64,000 bases of DNA from Chlamydomonas reinhardtii (GCF_000002595.2 NW_025061534.1:1-64000); one strand, 5' to 3'. Positions 1-12,312 are shown, counted from the stretch's first letter. Program-made: numbers and translations. The notes: generated by a model from the letters alone, not told the origin.

Positions 1-2804
1 AATGGGAAGACTTGGAAGAACCCGCCGCTATCCTGGATGCACAAGACAACAAGCAGGAACTCCTAGACGCCCTTAACGCCCGCCTCGCCGTCCCCCTGGG
101 CCCCCGCCCGCCACCCCCCGCTACGGACACCCACCTCAACCACGACCAGCGACAGGGCCGCTGGACAGACGCCAGCAATGACACAGCACGAGGGCAGCGC
201 ACCCTGCGCCACTACGTAGATATCAACGTTGAGCCCTGCAACCCTAGCCGAGACATCCACCCCACGCGAGCATACACCGTCCAGCTCGGTACAGTCCTCG
301 ACCCCGGCTCCCCGGCATGCGGCACCCACCTGGCGCATGTCTACGACCCCCGCGGACGGTGCATAGGCACCATCAGCGCAGAGCGGCTCAGCCTCCTGTG
401 GCAACGCTACCAGCATGCACAAACAACCTGGCCCGAAGTGCACGCCAAGCACGATCAGGGCAGAGGCTTTGCGGCCGCCATCGCCCGCCTGCTCCTCCGA
501 TACAAACCCGGGGGCGGCTCCAAATCCCACCCTGTTACCGAAAAAGGCGAACGCATGCTGTGTGAAGGGATGACGCAAACCCTGCACACAGCAATAGGCA
601 GCACAACGGAGCTCTTCGCATCACCCCTCAACGTCTCGGACGCCGCCACCACCTACTACACACTGTACGAAGAAGACATGCTCTTTGGGGCCAACTATGA
701 TGCGTACTCACAGCCATGGGATGGAGTTGCTGTCGCCTGCCCCGAACCCAACACCGAAGACGGAGCTCACGCAGTCCGCTGGGCACTAGCATGGGCCGAA
801 CACACCGAAACCCTTACAAACACCCGCAACCCGCCAACCACTGCCACGCTGCTCATCCTCCCCACCCAACGCAACGCGCCATACACACGATACCTCGCCC
901 ACCCCAGAGTTACACTCCTTGGCAGCATCTCCGCCACAACAACACACGCCCTTCTCGGCCAGATCCACAACGACACAGGCATCACCCTAAAACACGACCT
1001 AGTGCTGGTCAGCAATACACCCGGAGCCCAACTCGCCCAGCCCATACGCGACGCCCTAGGCACATCCCTATACCTCTCGGGCATGCCCGTCGACCCGCAG
1101 CCCCAACTCACGTGGGCCCACACGCGATGGGTAACCAAGCAAGTTCGCCGGATGACCCGCACCCGTCCGGCGGCACCCCGGGTAACACCCCCTCCCGTAC
1201 CGGCCACGCCAGCCACCCTGGCCCCCTTCGCGGCCACCCAGCCCCTCCGCCTCAATCCCTATGAAGGCTTCTACACCGATGGCTCAGTGCAGAAGGACGC
1301 CCTCGGTCAGCCCAGCGCGTGGGGGGCCGCAGCGATTGATGCCCGCACGCTGCGCTGCTATCAAATCGACGTCAACCCTGGGCAACACGGCTGTAACACC
1401 ATCACACGCTGCGAGCTCTCGGCCATACACCAAGTGCTCAAGCTAGACGAAGTGCAAGCGCTCCCCGAAGTCACAGTATACACTGACTCCGCTGCGTCGC
1501 TGTTCCTCATCCGCAAAACAATCAACCAGCCCCAACTCCTCACCTTCAGCAAACACAAAGCGCTGCTGGATAACATCCTCGCGCTCCTGAAACGCCGCTC
1601 CCACGCCGGCCACCGGACTAATCTCCTCAAGGTCAAAGCACATTCAGGGATTGCGCACAATGAACTCGCAGATCAGGCGGCGGTGAAAACCGCCAAGGGA
1701 GAACAGATGCCCGGGGCCGAGTGGCTGGTCGAGGAATCTGATAACGACCCGCGTAGCAAATACTACTGGATACGTAAAACTATGAAACCGACTGTGGAAG
1801 GGGTGCCACGAGAGAAGAACGAAGGGCACTATGCGCATGACCTCAACCGCGGCATCGCCACGCTCGCGGCCCCGCACATCGCCCAAGGCCACACCCGCGA
1901 AACCCTCTACACTGGCTTCGTTGCCAACGCCATCCCAGACCTGGATATCAAATCCAGCACCCGAACCATGAACATGCAATCAGGCCGGCACCGCAAGGCC
2001 AAACGCTGCATGGACTATCTGTACGGGCAGCTGTGGAACAATAAACTCGCGGCCCGTTTCGGCCGCACAGTCACAGGCCGCCGAGCCCCCCGCGCTGGCC
2101 CCGATACCCCCGCCCCATGCCCACTCTGTCGCGGACCCGACTCCGGTGGCCATATACTGGGAGGCTGCCACAACCCCCAACTCCGTGCAATGTACATAAA
2201 ACGACACAACATTGCGATCCAGACCATCGCACGAGCCATCTCCCGTGGTGACTGCGGCGGCTGCTACATGGTAATGGACGCCACGTCTAAAGCCGATCTG
2301 CCAGACTACGCGGCTGACAACCGCCTGCCGCCGTGGCTGCTCCCCGACCAGGAGGGCAAACCAGCAGGACGCCACCTACATTACCGCCCCGACATCCTAC
2401 TAATCCCTTCCATCTCCCTCGCCGCAGCCCTAAACCCAGACTTTGTCGTGTTTCCCAGCGAACGCGACACCGTCCACATCATCGAAGCAGGATACACCGC
2501 CGACACGAACCACGCCGCCAAGCAACACGAAAAAGCACAACAGCACCAGGCACTTGCAGCCGACCTGCGGGCAGCGGGATGGAAAGTGCAATACACCCCG
2601 CAGAGCGCAATCAGCCTCGGATTTGCAGGCACAATCCGCAAGGACCTCCATCCCCTCCTCACCTCCCTGGGCGTCACTTCCCACAAAGCCAGGCAGTGCT
2701 GCGACACCCTACACGACCACGCAGTCGCCACCCTCAACCACATTGTCTTGACCAGACGGCGTCTCGAACGGGGACTGCCACCTGGCGACCCGGGCGGGAC
2801 GTAA
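1..2804 (+). CDS. LINE ORF, C-terminal part: RNase H, CCHC finger and restriction-like endonuclease
   Basis: The frame is open at the left window edge, so the reverse transcriptase and N-terminus lie outside. RNase H lies at about residues 418-560 (counted from base 12): YTDGS, RCELSA, YTDSAAS and KAHSGIAHNELADQ carry the usual D-E-D-H/D pattern. A CX2CX7HX4C finger (CPLC...H...C) follows at about residue 703. A restriction-like nuclease pattern comes next (RPDILL near 790, IIEAGY near 823, then downstream K residues). RT-RNase H-CCHC-RLE is the order known from R2-type LINEs and the algal Dualen/RandI clade. The protein would cut target DNA and prime reverse transcription from the nick. Dualen/RandI membership is inferred, because the APE domain that would settle it is not in view. 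No internal stop is seen. Confidence 0.85.
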   Translation, partial: WEDLEEPAAILDAQDNKQELLDALNARLAVPLGPRPPPPATDTHLNHDQRQGRWTDASNDTARGQRTLRHYVDINVEPCNPSRDIHPTRAYTVQLGTVLDPGSPACGTHLAHVYDPRGRCIGTISAERLSLLWQRYQHAQTTWPEVHAKHDQGRGFAAAIARLLLRYKPGGGSKSHPVTEKGERMLCEGMTQTLHTAIGSTTELFASPLNVSDAATTYYTLYEEDMLFGANYDAYSQPWDGVAVACPEPNTEDGAHAVRWALAWAEHTETLTNTRNPPTTATLLILPTQRNAPYTRYLAHPRVTLLGSISATTTHALLGQIHNDTGITLKHDLVLVSNTPGAQLAQPIRDALGTSLYLSGMPVDPQPQLTWAHTRWVTKQVRRMTRTRPAAPRVTPPPVPATPATLAPFAATQPLRLNPYEGFYTDGSVQKDALGQPSAWGAAAIDARTLRCYQIDVNPGQHGCNTITRCELSAIHQVLKLDEVQALPEVTVYTDSAASLFLIRKTINQPQLLTFSKHKALLDNILALLKRRSHAGHRTNLLKVKAHSGIAHNELADQAAVKTAKGEQMPGAEWLVEESDNDPRSKYYWIRKTMKPTVEGVPREKNEGHYAHDLNRGIATLAAPHIAQGHTRETLYTGFVANAIPDLDIKSSTRTMNMQSGRHRKAKRCMDYLYGQLWNNKLAARFGRTVTGRRAPRAGPDTPAPCPLCRGPDSGGHILGGCHNPQLRAMYIKRHNIAIQTIARAISRGDCGGCYMVMDATSKADLPDYAADNRLPPWLLPDQEGKPAGRHLHYRPDILLIPSISLAAALNPDFVVFPSERDTVHIIEAGYTADTNHAAKQHEKAQQHQALAADLRAAGWKVQYTPQSAISLGFAGTIRKDLHPLLTSLGVTSHKARQCCDTLHDHAVATLNHIVLTRRRLERGLPPGDPGGT

Positions 2805-2968
2805 CATCCTGGCGGGGTGCAGGCCTGGCCTGCACGCCCGCCTTCACATGATCGGTAGTGGGGGCGTACAGGAGGCGGGCCTGGCCCACCTCCTCATCTC
2901 CCCCCACTCCCTTAATTCACACCACTTGCCTACGGCAGGGTGTCTCTATTTCTATTTCTATTTCTTTT
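2805..2968 (+). repeat. LINE 3' UTR ending in an (ATTTCT)n tail
   Basis: A GC-rich 3' UTR ends at 2944-2968 in about three and a half ATTTCT units. LINEs of several clades end in such short tandem tails, so this marks the 3' terminus of the upstream LINE and its junction with older sequence. Confidence 0.65.
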
Positions 2969-4349
2969 GCGGGGGGCCGCGGACCGTGTGCTAAATAAGC
3001 CGCTCACCCCGGCGGGCAAGCCGTTTGCGCGCCTACTGAAAGCCATGACTGAATTGCCCGCGGTGACTCTTGTGGCGCCGCCCGAGCCGGGCGCGTGGGT
3101 GAGTCATGTGCCGTTGTGGGCTAACCCGGCGCTGTGTGAGGACGGCCGCACGTGGGAAGTGGCTTTCGCGGATTTGTTCGCTCTGCCGGGACTGGCGTGT
3201 GTGGGCCAGCTGGTTGCAGCGCATGACGGCCTGAACGAACTGCGGCAGGCATTGACGCGACCTTGGGCGGAGGGCTCCCGGTCTGGTGAAGCGTGTGCGG
3301 AAATGTATGTGACTGCTGTGTGGCGGCGGGTGCTGCACTGGAGCACGCGGGCGCGCCTGCCGTCGCCCCTGCCGGGACCGGCGTCGCCTCAAGAGGCGGC
3401 CGACCGGTTTGCGGCGGCGGTGGCCCTTCTTCCCGCTGGCTGGGCTGCCGCCGCGCGTGCGGCCCAGCTGGCTCGGGGGCCTGCCGCCGCGCTGCCGCTC
3501 CCGGTGGCCGACGTCGTGAGTGCTACGGCGGAGTCGGTGCAGCGGGTGGTGCGGGGACTTGGATGGTTGCAGTGCGGGGGGCCGCCCATCCTGCTCACTG
3601 CCTACACGGTGAAGGCGGGGACCGTGCTACAAATGGCTCCGCAGTTAGCCGCCCTGAAGGCTAAGCATTTGCAGTATGTGTGCGATGCGGGTGTGTCGGG
3701 GGTGGGGGCTGATCTGGCGGCGGGGGCCTTCGTGTGCACCTTGGCCCGCTTGTGGTCGCTGAAATGGGAGAATCATCATAAGGAAGCACTGTGGCGTGTG
3801 GCCGCCAACGCTTGCTGGGCGTTTCCGCGGCATGCTAGCGAGCGGGCGCGAGGCGTTGCTGTTGACCCGTGTTGGGCGTGTGGGGTTGACATGCAGGATG
3901 GGGACCGGCGTCACTGGTTTTGGGACTGCACTGTTGCGCTGTCACTGCGGGAAAGTATGGGGATGGCTATGGGGCTCCTGCCGGAGGAGGCTCTAAGTGC
4001 CTTCTCTCGTGAGGAGTTGTGGTTAGTGCGCCCGCCTGCGGGGCTTGCACCACCTGTGTGGAATGTGGTGTGTCTCGCTGCTATGTCTGCCCTGGACTTT
4101 GGTCGGCAGCGTGTGGTTATGGCCGGGTTGGCGGCGCGCGCGAAGCTGCCGTCGGCCCGGGTGCTGAGCATTGGACTTGCCGTCGTAGCTGACTTCTGGG
4201 GTCGTCTCCAGACGTTTGTGACTTTGGGTATCAGGCCAAAGGGGTGGGACACTGTCCCGCCTGCGCATCCCTTCATATCTCGGGCTGTTGGTGACGGCAT
4301 GGTATTGCGCTTGCCGTATGACGCTGATTCCCCGCCCCCCTCGCCGTGA
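2969..4349 (+). CDS. L1-type LINE ORF2, C-terminal fragment
   Basis: About 455 codons run straight out of the ATTTCT tail, so the apparent MSLFLF start is not real; the true 5' part is missing. Near residues 285-330 (counted from base 2940) a KEALWR...ANACW stretch precedes CWAC...RRHWFWDC. This Cys/His region sits behind the reverse transcriptase in plant and algal L1 proteins (zf-RVT type). No RT catalytic motif is present. The simplest reading is that the upstream LINE inserted into this older L1 copy. The frame stays open to TGA at 4347-4349, so decay since insertion is limited. Family assignment is by motif only. Confidence 0.65.
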
Positions 4350-5160
4350 GAGGTTGTGCGTGGTTGGTGGCTCTGTTTGTGGGCAGGATGCACGTGTGGG
4401 CGACCGTTCTAGCACCTGGACGCTTGCGCCCTGGTTAGTGCGTGCGCTGTGCGTGTGTCCTGCGGCCTAGACGTTTCCCGGCACTCCTGTGCCTAGGCTT
4501 GTGGCGTTGAGGCACAGCGGTGGGGCTCTGGCGGGTTGAGGCTTGGCTAGGACTCACTGTGCGCGGAGTCACACGGACTTTGCCCGCGGGAGGGTATGCA
4601 GCAAAGTCGGGGTTGGGCCCTGATAGCATGTGATGGCTCGGCGTCTTCGGGTGCTGGGACTGTCCCCTCTGTAACATCCGCATCCATACTCCCGCGAGCT
4701 GCCGCGAGTTCCCCGGCGGCCTGCCCCATGCGGTTCCGGTGCCCAAAGGCTTCATAGCTGAGGACACGACCGCGTCATAGATTTCAGCGCCGACCTCAGC
4801 GCGGAAGGTGGGTGGGAATTTCGGGAATCGGCTGTTTGTGAGTGGTTGGGACTACCTGTTTCCAAGCACTGTTGCACTTCCCTAGCGGGCCGTCCCAGCA
4901 CTGCTGGATGCCTGGGCGGGACAACCGGATGGCTCGGCGGGGACTGTTGGATGGCCCGGTCGGGCCAACCCGGGAATGCTGGAATGCCGGGCGGGGACCG
5001 CTGGATGGCTGGGTCGGGGTCATCCCAGCACTGTTGAATGACTCTGCACGTTACACGCGGCGTGCTGTTATGACTGCGCCGCGGACCAGGGAGGAGCGTG
5101 GGGATATGCCAGGGGTAGGCCGCTTCGAGCCGCGTGTTTTGTGCTTCCATGTCATGCCCT
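4350..5160 (+). repeat. Probable LINE 3' UTR with imperfect CTGGATG(C)C minisatellite
   Basis: No gene is visible. At about 4885-5045 short units built on cagcactg-ctggatg-cgggac recur four to five times with drift. This may be the 3' UTR of the preceding L1 fragment; its end is not marked by a clear tail. Confidence 0.35.
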
Positions 5161-6540
5161 CAGAATTCAACACATTCGTTACGCCTTAGCATCAATACTG
5201 TAGTGAGCTATGTACACGCTATAGCGGCCGTTTATGGCTAAGCGCGAAACCCCGAAATGATGTCTCTGCGGAAGACGTCCAGCGTTCGCTTTAGTTTACC
5301 CCGATGAATTGTGCACATGTAATAGGTTGTGTTCATTGGTTTGGGCACAGTCTGTGACGGGAAGGGGCCGGGGCACCCGAGATGGCCGACGCGAACCAGT
5401 GGTTCGTCCGGCTCGCTGGCCGCTGTGGGGCGACTCAAAGGACGGCCTTGAATATTCCTGCTTTTTTTTATCCCATGCCCGTGGAACCAGGAATTGGTGC
5501 TAGAAAGACGACAGCAACTTGCTTGTTGATTTGCTGTGTGGCTTCAGCTTTCAGCGAATAAACAGCAGCTTAATAGGAACAACCTACACGCTTATATGAT
5601 TATGAAACACATTAAGACGAAAAGAGGTTTGGCGGGTTCGCAATGGGGGCCTCAGTGCGGACTTTAGCCATTTAGTGGCGCAGACTTTAGTGGGCTTCTT
5701 CCTCTGCGATGCTCAATACTTGCTAACCTTGTTGTTTTAGGCTAATTGCGACGAAGGCCTGTCAGTTGGCTTGCTGGGTGTTTGCCGCGTGTCACGCCTT
5801 GGGAAAGGCAGTCCCCGACCAGGTCGCAAAATCCGACCTCGGCTTTACTCCGCCCCGATTTGTTTCCTGGTATATTTAGCGTTGGTATTGCAATCCCAAA
5901 GGCAGCCGTACTGCGGCGGAGCATTCTAAAGGGGGCGCCACTAAATCGACTGGAAAGAGGCCCAGTAATCCCACTAGCGGACCGCCATGCGATCCATGGA
6001 GCGTGCCCCTAAGGGAGTCAAGTGACAGGGGACGCAATGTACAGTGTTTAAATGCCGAGCACGAGAGGAGGCTGGTGTAGAAGTGGCGACTAAAGTCTGA
6101 GTATGACCTGAGTGCCAGAGTCGTAACAAATGTTGGACCAAAGGTACTGCGGATGCTGGCGTGCACACAACCTCCTGGACCGGTGACCGGGGCCCCATAA
6201 AAAAAATGCCGTGGCGACTGACGAGGATTCCCCGCCCAGAGGGAGGAGCTTTTCTTCCTATGGGTTTGGCTTTTCTCTCAACAACTTTCCAAATCAGGAA
6301 GCGTGATGTGTGCACGGATTGGCTCGCGTCTGCTGGATGTCTGTGCTGGGGTTGGCCCAGGGATGCGGGATGAGCCGGCGACTTGAGAGACGAGCCGCTC
6401 TCACGGCTCGGGTAGTCTCTTCACCAGTTCACGTGGAGCAGTGGAGGGCGTGGGGGAGGGAGTTTCCGCCCCGCTACATGCAGCTTCCTGCGTCAGTCCG
6501 CACACCCACATTAACCACAACTACTAAGTGCATTAATCCC
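5161..6540. other. Non-coding stretch, nothing recognised
   Basis: Mixed composition with lower GC than the flanks. Short open frames exist on both strands, but none shows a domain, good codon pattern or splice context. I see no RNA gene. Confidence 0.5.
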
Positions 6541-6561
6541 GGCCAGCAGCCCCGCCACAGC

Positions 6562-6795
6562 TTAGTCCGCCCAGCGGAACTCGGCACTGTCACGCCAGTG
6601 CTTCAGGGCTGCCGCGTACGGGAAGTCCGACAGAGAGAACCACCGCTGCGCCATCATGCGCACAGTCAGGCACAGGTGCCGCTGCTCCAGCCGGTTGCGC
6701 TGCTTGTTCTTGATGTAGCTCATGGTGCTGAACACAAGCTCCTTGACTTTGGCCTTGACATTGCCCAAGCTCTTATCCTTAACCTTAGGGGCCAT
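6562..6795 (-). pseudogene. hAT transposase C-terminal (dimerisation) remnant
   Basis: A 77-codon frame contains ELVFSTMSYIKNKQRNRL followed by LCLTVRMMAQRW. This matches the hAT C-terminal dimerisation signature (E-x-x-F-S-x-M-x-x-I-K-x-x-x-R-N-R-L). The catalytic DDE core and BED finger are absent within several kilobases, so this is a fragment ending at its own TAA. It could be the tail of a hAT-derived zinc-finger host gene instead, but no companion exon is visible. Confidence 0.65.
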
Positions 6796-6899
6796 ATCGT
6801 GGGGCCATATCTACTGTATGAACTGGTATGAATGTAATACGCATAGCAAGTAGTATTTGCGGCGGGGCCCGGGTAGTTTAGGGTCCGGCGGATTAAATT

Positions 6900-7005
6900 T
6901 TTGGTACCCGTGTGGGTACTCGAGGCCCCAATAATTAGTTTCCAGTACCCGCGTCAATTTCGTCGAATTGTTTTCTCAGTACCCGAATGGGTACTAGTAC
7001 CCGGT
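6900..7005. repeat. Cluster of GTACCC palindromes
   Basis: GGTACCC...GGGTAC pairs occur at 6903-6919 and 6979-7003 around a more AT-rich core. They look like terminal or subterminal inverted repeats of a small decayed element; the limits are unclear. Confidence 0.3.
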
Positions 7006-7189
7006 TTTGGAAACACTGCTAGATTGCATCGTCGGCCTACGTGGACATTGCGCAGTCTCCATGCGGGTCCCACTCCATGACAAATCGTGTCCCCAGGGAG
7101 GCGCCCACACGACGGCACCCAAAACCCCCTGATAGATAGTACTTTCAGGATGCCACCACGCCGTCCCTAACTGATGTGTACAGGACAAT

Positions 7190-7535
7190 ACATCAGGGGG
7201 GTTTCACCGCCGTCCGGGGGCTGCGCTTCCCCAGCTACCCCAGCCAAACCCGCACGCCAAGGAGGCCCCAAACCAAACGCAGAGCGGGATACAGACTCCG
7301 CCACTTAATGTATATATGTTACATGCAATCTATTGGAGCAATAGCGCTTGACGGCAGGCTAAAACGTGCTCGTCGAGGCTCAAGTCATGACATTGACCGA
7401 CCAACATCCTGCATAGGCGTTGTTTTGGAGCGTGATCAATTGCCGTCAACACAGATATCTGCATAGATGTAATCAGGCTACTATCTGGCCTGATATGGCG
7501 TGTCCTGGCGAACGCGACATGCAGATGTTTGAGGT
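7190..7535 (+). repeat. Dispersed non-coding repeat, family A copy 1
   Basis: Resembles 50,500-50,835: both have GGGCTG(C)...CCAAACCCGCACG, then CTCAAGTC near ATTGACCGA, a TAGATGTAATCA box and CCTGGCGA(A/G)CGCGACAT. Related sequence appears reversed inside 51,750-51,990. No coding capacity is seen. It is probably a diverged non-autonomous transposon family. Confidence 0.5.
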
Positions 7536-8522
7536 CGGCCCCGGCTCGATTCAGTGCCCCGGGGCTACCCTATTGACCTTATATGTTTGTAGTAGATGCT
7601 ATAGGAGGAATGGTACTGGGCTGGGGACACGACCGGCCCGTAGTTGGACGTTGCCGACCGACCTCGCAGCGCCACCTTGCCGGTGCCTGAGGCGCATGCT
7701 GCCTATTAATTGCTATTCATAATTCTGGGTCCCTTTTATGGGGCCACGCGGCCACACACCGGTGCTCGCGCAAACCCGATACTCAACGCGGCGACGCGGC
7801 GTTCTTAAGTGGGGGGCCGAATTCTGTGCGCTGTATTTACACAACTGGGTCCCTCGCGGCTGCCCGGACAGCAAATGGCCGCGGCTCCGACATAAACGCC
7901 ACGGAGCGCACTCCCGTATGCGGCCCCAGCGACGTCGCGAGCACGCGCGACGCTCCTCGCAACAAAGCTGGGTCCCTCACGCCCGGGGCCCCGGCCCTCC
8001 CCCACACCCTCGGAGGATCGCCCGCGCGACTAAGTCCGGTTTCTATTATTATTCTTCTTATGATATAGGAGGAATAATAATAATAATAATTACAACGCCG
8101 GCCCATAGGGCCTGGCATGGATTAACGGGGCAAGGTGACTAGGGCGAGAGGGCCCGCCCCCCTCACCACGAAAGAGTCACAACCTCCGAAACTACAACCT
8201 CCAAGTCCTAGGCCGCTCTTCAAAGTCCACTACATCCAAGCCTGCACACCTAGCATATCGAGCTAGGGAAACGCCGCGTTATAGTAGTGGAGCACTGCCA
8301 GTTCGTGCAAACCGAGGAGCCATGGCGCTCCTCCTCGAGCCTTGGATCTTGAGCCTTGTCTTGAACCTTGGACCTCGCCACTAAATCGGACTTCTGCACC
8401 ACGACCTTTCTAGGTTGCAGCGGGCATAAGCCCGCAATTGCCACTAAGGGCAATTACCTATCGTTCGTGGGATCACCAATCGGTTTCGCACCAATCTTTC
8501 GCCTTTTGCATAATTGGGCTTT
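7536..8522. other. Non-coding stretch with an AT-rich hairpin
   Basis: No gene is supported. At 8044-8082 a near-perfect hairpin (TATTATTATTCTTCTTA against TAGGAGGAATAATAATA) stands out from the GC-rich surroundings. GCTGGGTCCC-like motifs recur at about 7725, 7845 and 7968. Confidence 0.4.
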
Positions 8523-8600
8523 TATCCGGATTCGTACCCGGGTCCCTTCTGCCGTAAGGACGAGTCAAATCGCTAACCAGCTAGGCCGGGGGCCTGATTG
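8523..8600 (-). repeat. tRNA-like sequence, possible SINE head
   Basis: On the minus strand, TAGCTGGTTAGCG resembles a Pol III A box, and GGGTACGAATCC about 45 bases later resembles a B box with one mismatch. The anticodon and T stems do not pair well, so it is not a working tRNA gene. It is more likely a tRNA-derived SINE head or tRNA fossil. Confidence 0.4.
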
Positions 8601-8773
8601 TGCACACCCTCCTCCTCTGGACGCGAGGCGGGGGAGGGGGTGGGGGTGGGGGCTGTGATGGAGGTGTGCGTTGCCGCGCGGCACGTACGGTGAAGGTGTC
8701 GGGATAGGGAGGACGCAGGCCGGCGACGAGGTTTGCTGCATTTGTACTGCAGCCAAGATCTTCGTGGAAGGGC

Positions 8774-9720
<947 letters not shown>

Positions 9721-12064
9721 TTAGGGCACGTGCGCTAGTACCCACGCAAGCTGATACGGGAGCACGTTGATCATGTCGGGTGGTGCGCCATGGCGAGAGT
9801 GCATCATGTGCAGGACAGCAGCATGCAGGTGCCGCCATTTATCTACGGAAACGGGCGCGTGCCAGGCTTCCCACAGGTGCACGACTTCGAATCCGTGGCC
9901 GTACACGCTCCACGCCACGTCAGACGTGTTGGTGATGGTGGGAGGACCAGGAGTGGGTGCAAGTGCGTTGCCGGGCGCGGTGGGAGTGGTTGGCTGGAGA
10001 ACGTTGAATGCTGCAACGGCCATGCCGTCAGGCGTGGCGCGCAGGACGCGCAGGGTTGGCAGGTTGCAGGCCCAGAGTGCGAAATTCACGGCACTGGAGA
10101 AACTGGAGGGAGCGTCAGGTGGGCCCAGGAGAATGGCACCGGTCCATGCACCGGCAGACTGCACTTGTTGGTGCCCCTGCGTAGGGTGGGGGATGGCGGG
10201 TTGGAGTGGAGGTGTGGGCGTGCAGTGGAAGGGATGGATGCGGCAGGTTTTGGATGCGGCAGGTAGAGGGCGGGAGGTACGCCGGACACCTAGACTCCTA
10301 GGCACGACGCTGCTGCCGTGCGAGCCCCTGCCGCACCCGGACGCGTGCCCGCACCTGCTGTAGGAGTAGGTCGTATGCCCATTGCATAGCGTGTTCGCTG
10401 CCGCCCATGGCGATGGCGTCAAGGTCGATGCGAGCGCCACGGTCATGGAGGAGCTGCAGGATGGGCAGGGGCGCGCCATTGCGGGCCGCGGAGGTGAAAG
10501 CCGAGTTGTATGCCCAGGTGTCCTGCGGATGGGCAGGCGGTACGGCTGCAGCCACCATGGCAACTGTGTCCCAGGAGGAGGTCTGTGCAACCACGTGCAA
10601 GTCGTGCGCTGTTATGCTGAAACCGCGGCGTAGGAATGCTTCTGCTCGTGGGCGGTTGTCTCTAAGCAGGATGACGCCTTCGTCGCGGGTCGAGGAGAAG
10701 AGCGTACAGCCTGCGTTGCAGTGGCGCGCGGCCATTTCGCCCATGCGGAGGACTGTGTCTGCGGCTTTGTCGGGGGTGCCATGCTGTAGAAGCAGGCGGT
10801 TGCGTAGCTCCTGCGGCACAGCCACGCCGGCTGCGGCCAGCGTTGCTAGGACCGCGGGAATGTTTCTGAGGTTCGGGTCGTGCAGGAACGTGTCAGAGGT
10901 CAGGAGGTCTGTTGCGACAGCCTGCCAGCCTTGCGGTGCGCGCAGCAGCAGCAGCTGGATGCTGTCTGTGTTGGGCACAGGCAGTTGAGACGCCGCGAGT
11001 GTGATGCTGCGGCAGACGCGCAGCACGACTGAGGGATCGGGCGGCTGAGGTGCTGGTGGCTGCGGCAAGGCTTCTTGAATGGCTGGCTGTTGTGGTGGCG
11101 GCGCAGGCGCTGCTGGCGGAGCCACGGCTGGGAAGGCAGGTGGCTGTTGTGCTGCCGGCGCGTCCACCGCGGGCGGTTCTGCTGCTGGGTCCGCAGGCAG
11201 TGGCAGCGGCAAGCTGTGCGGCCACTCAGGAATGTAGGTGGTGAGCACGTGGTGCAGGAACTGGGTGGAGCAGCCTGCTGCGATGCCGTCCATGATTTTG
11301 GCTCGCCAGTACGCGCCGTACCAGCTGTACGGCGGGGCATGCTGCAGGGCGCGCTCAACTAGGGTTGTGTGTCCGCGTGCGGCCGCCGCCTTGATGCTGC
11401 TTGCTGGAAGGGTGTGCCAGGCGTCGTGCTGTGCGAATCGGGCGTTAAGGAAGTCCAGTACACTGCTGTGGCCGCCGATGCAAGCGCCCTGTTGCGTGCT
11501 GTTGTACAGCTCTTGCCAGTCTTGAGGGTCTGCGTGTGCTACCGTATCGAAGAGGAGCGTGAGGACATCAAGGTGTCCGGCGCTGCCGGCGGCCACGAAT
11601 GCTGAGCAGGTGAGCGCGCAGCCGTGGCTGATGAGCTGTTGGCAGAGGTGCAGCAAGCCAGCCTGCGCTGCGGACGCCAGTGTCTCTGTGTTCATTGCGA
11701 CGCCGCTGTACTGGATTGCTGCAGTGGCGCTGGCTGCGTGCCCTGATGCCGCTGCGAGGCATGCGAGCCGGCGTCGTTGCGGCAGGGACAGGTGGGCCCA
11801 GGCGGCTGCGGTGGCGAAGCTCTCCTGGAATGCGCGGCCGGGCCAGCCCGGTGGTGGCACGTGCGTGTCAAGCCGCCGAGGCCGCAAGTATCCAGTGTAC
11901 GTGTGCGGGCCGGCGAGGAACACGCGACGGTGCTGAGGCGCGGAAAGGGTGTTGCGCAGGAAGCGCGAGGTGCGCCGGAGCGCAGTGGCCCCATCAGCGG
12001 TGTTAAGGAAGGTTGCGATATGGAGCCAAAGGTCGGCGGGCAGGTTCTGCCAGTCCGGGGCCAT
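9721..12064 (-). CDS. F-box protein with ankyrin-like repeats (two exons)
   Basis: Exon 1 is 12064-10355 and exon 2 is 10158-9721. The donor CAG|GTGCGG and acceptor GTGCAG join in phase 0, giving about 715 residues ending at TAA. Residues 8-40 (LPADLWLHIATFLN...LRRTSRFLRN) fit an F-box, the SKP1-binding module of SCF ubiquitin ligases. Residues of about 100-290 hold ankyrin-like helical repeats (AAASGHAASATAA, AAGSAGHLDVLTLLF, AAARGHTTLVERAL), the usual substrate-binding part. A Pro/Ala-rich linker follows. The exon 2 domain (WSVYGHGFEVVHLWEAWHA) is not recognised. The gene is head to head with the dioxygenase gene. A 54-bp piece of it (10519-10572) is repeated at the left end of the second Helitron copy, so it appears to travel with the Helitron. 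F-box and ankyrin calls are by eye. Confidence 0.65.
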
Positions 12065-12239
12065 GTCGGTGCTAAAGTTGAGACGCGTGCAACTAGAGTG
12101 CGGGATTTGAAGGCGCTGGATAGCGGGCGTGATGTTGGATACGTACTGTTATATTTGGTGTCAGCCTTTGTGTTCAGCGTAGGCGTGAGTGTGATCGAGA
12201 TGATGGGCGACTCGCGGATTGCCGGTCGCAAAGCTTGCC

Positions 12240-12312
12240 GGATGGTTTAATTATATAGACCTCGTGGTTTCATTATATAGATTTGGAAGCCTTGTGGTTT
12301 ATTTATATGAGG
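12240..12312. promoter_or_regulatory. Candidate bidirectional promoter with three GGTTTnATTATATAG-like boxes
   Basis: Between the divergent F-box and dioxygenase genes an AT-rich island carries three near-copies of GGTTTAATTATATAG, about 24-28 bases apart (12243, 12266, 12296). TATA-like boxes in this GC-rich setting suggest a shared promoter. Function is inferred from position only. Confidence 0.35.

Noticed and set aside
2940-2968. ATG and MSLFLFLF as a true start or signal peptide for the L1 frame
   Set aside because: The hydrophobic run is the ATTTCT tail of the upstream LINE read in frame.
8044-8082. AT-rich hairpin as a terminator
   Set aside because: No transcription unit ends there; it is probably just a microsatellite palindrome.
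10382-11936. Plus-strand frames opposite the F-box gene
   Set aside because: They are antisense shadows of a well-formed minus-strand gene with F-box and ankyrin-like repeats.
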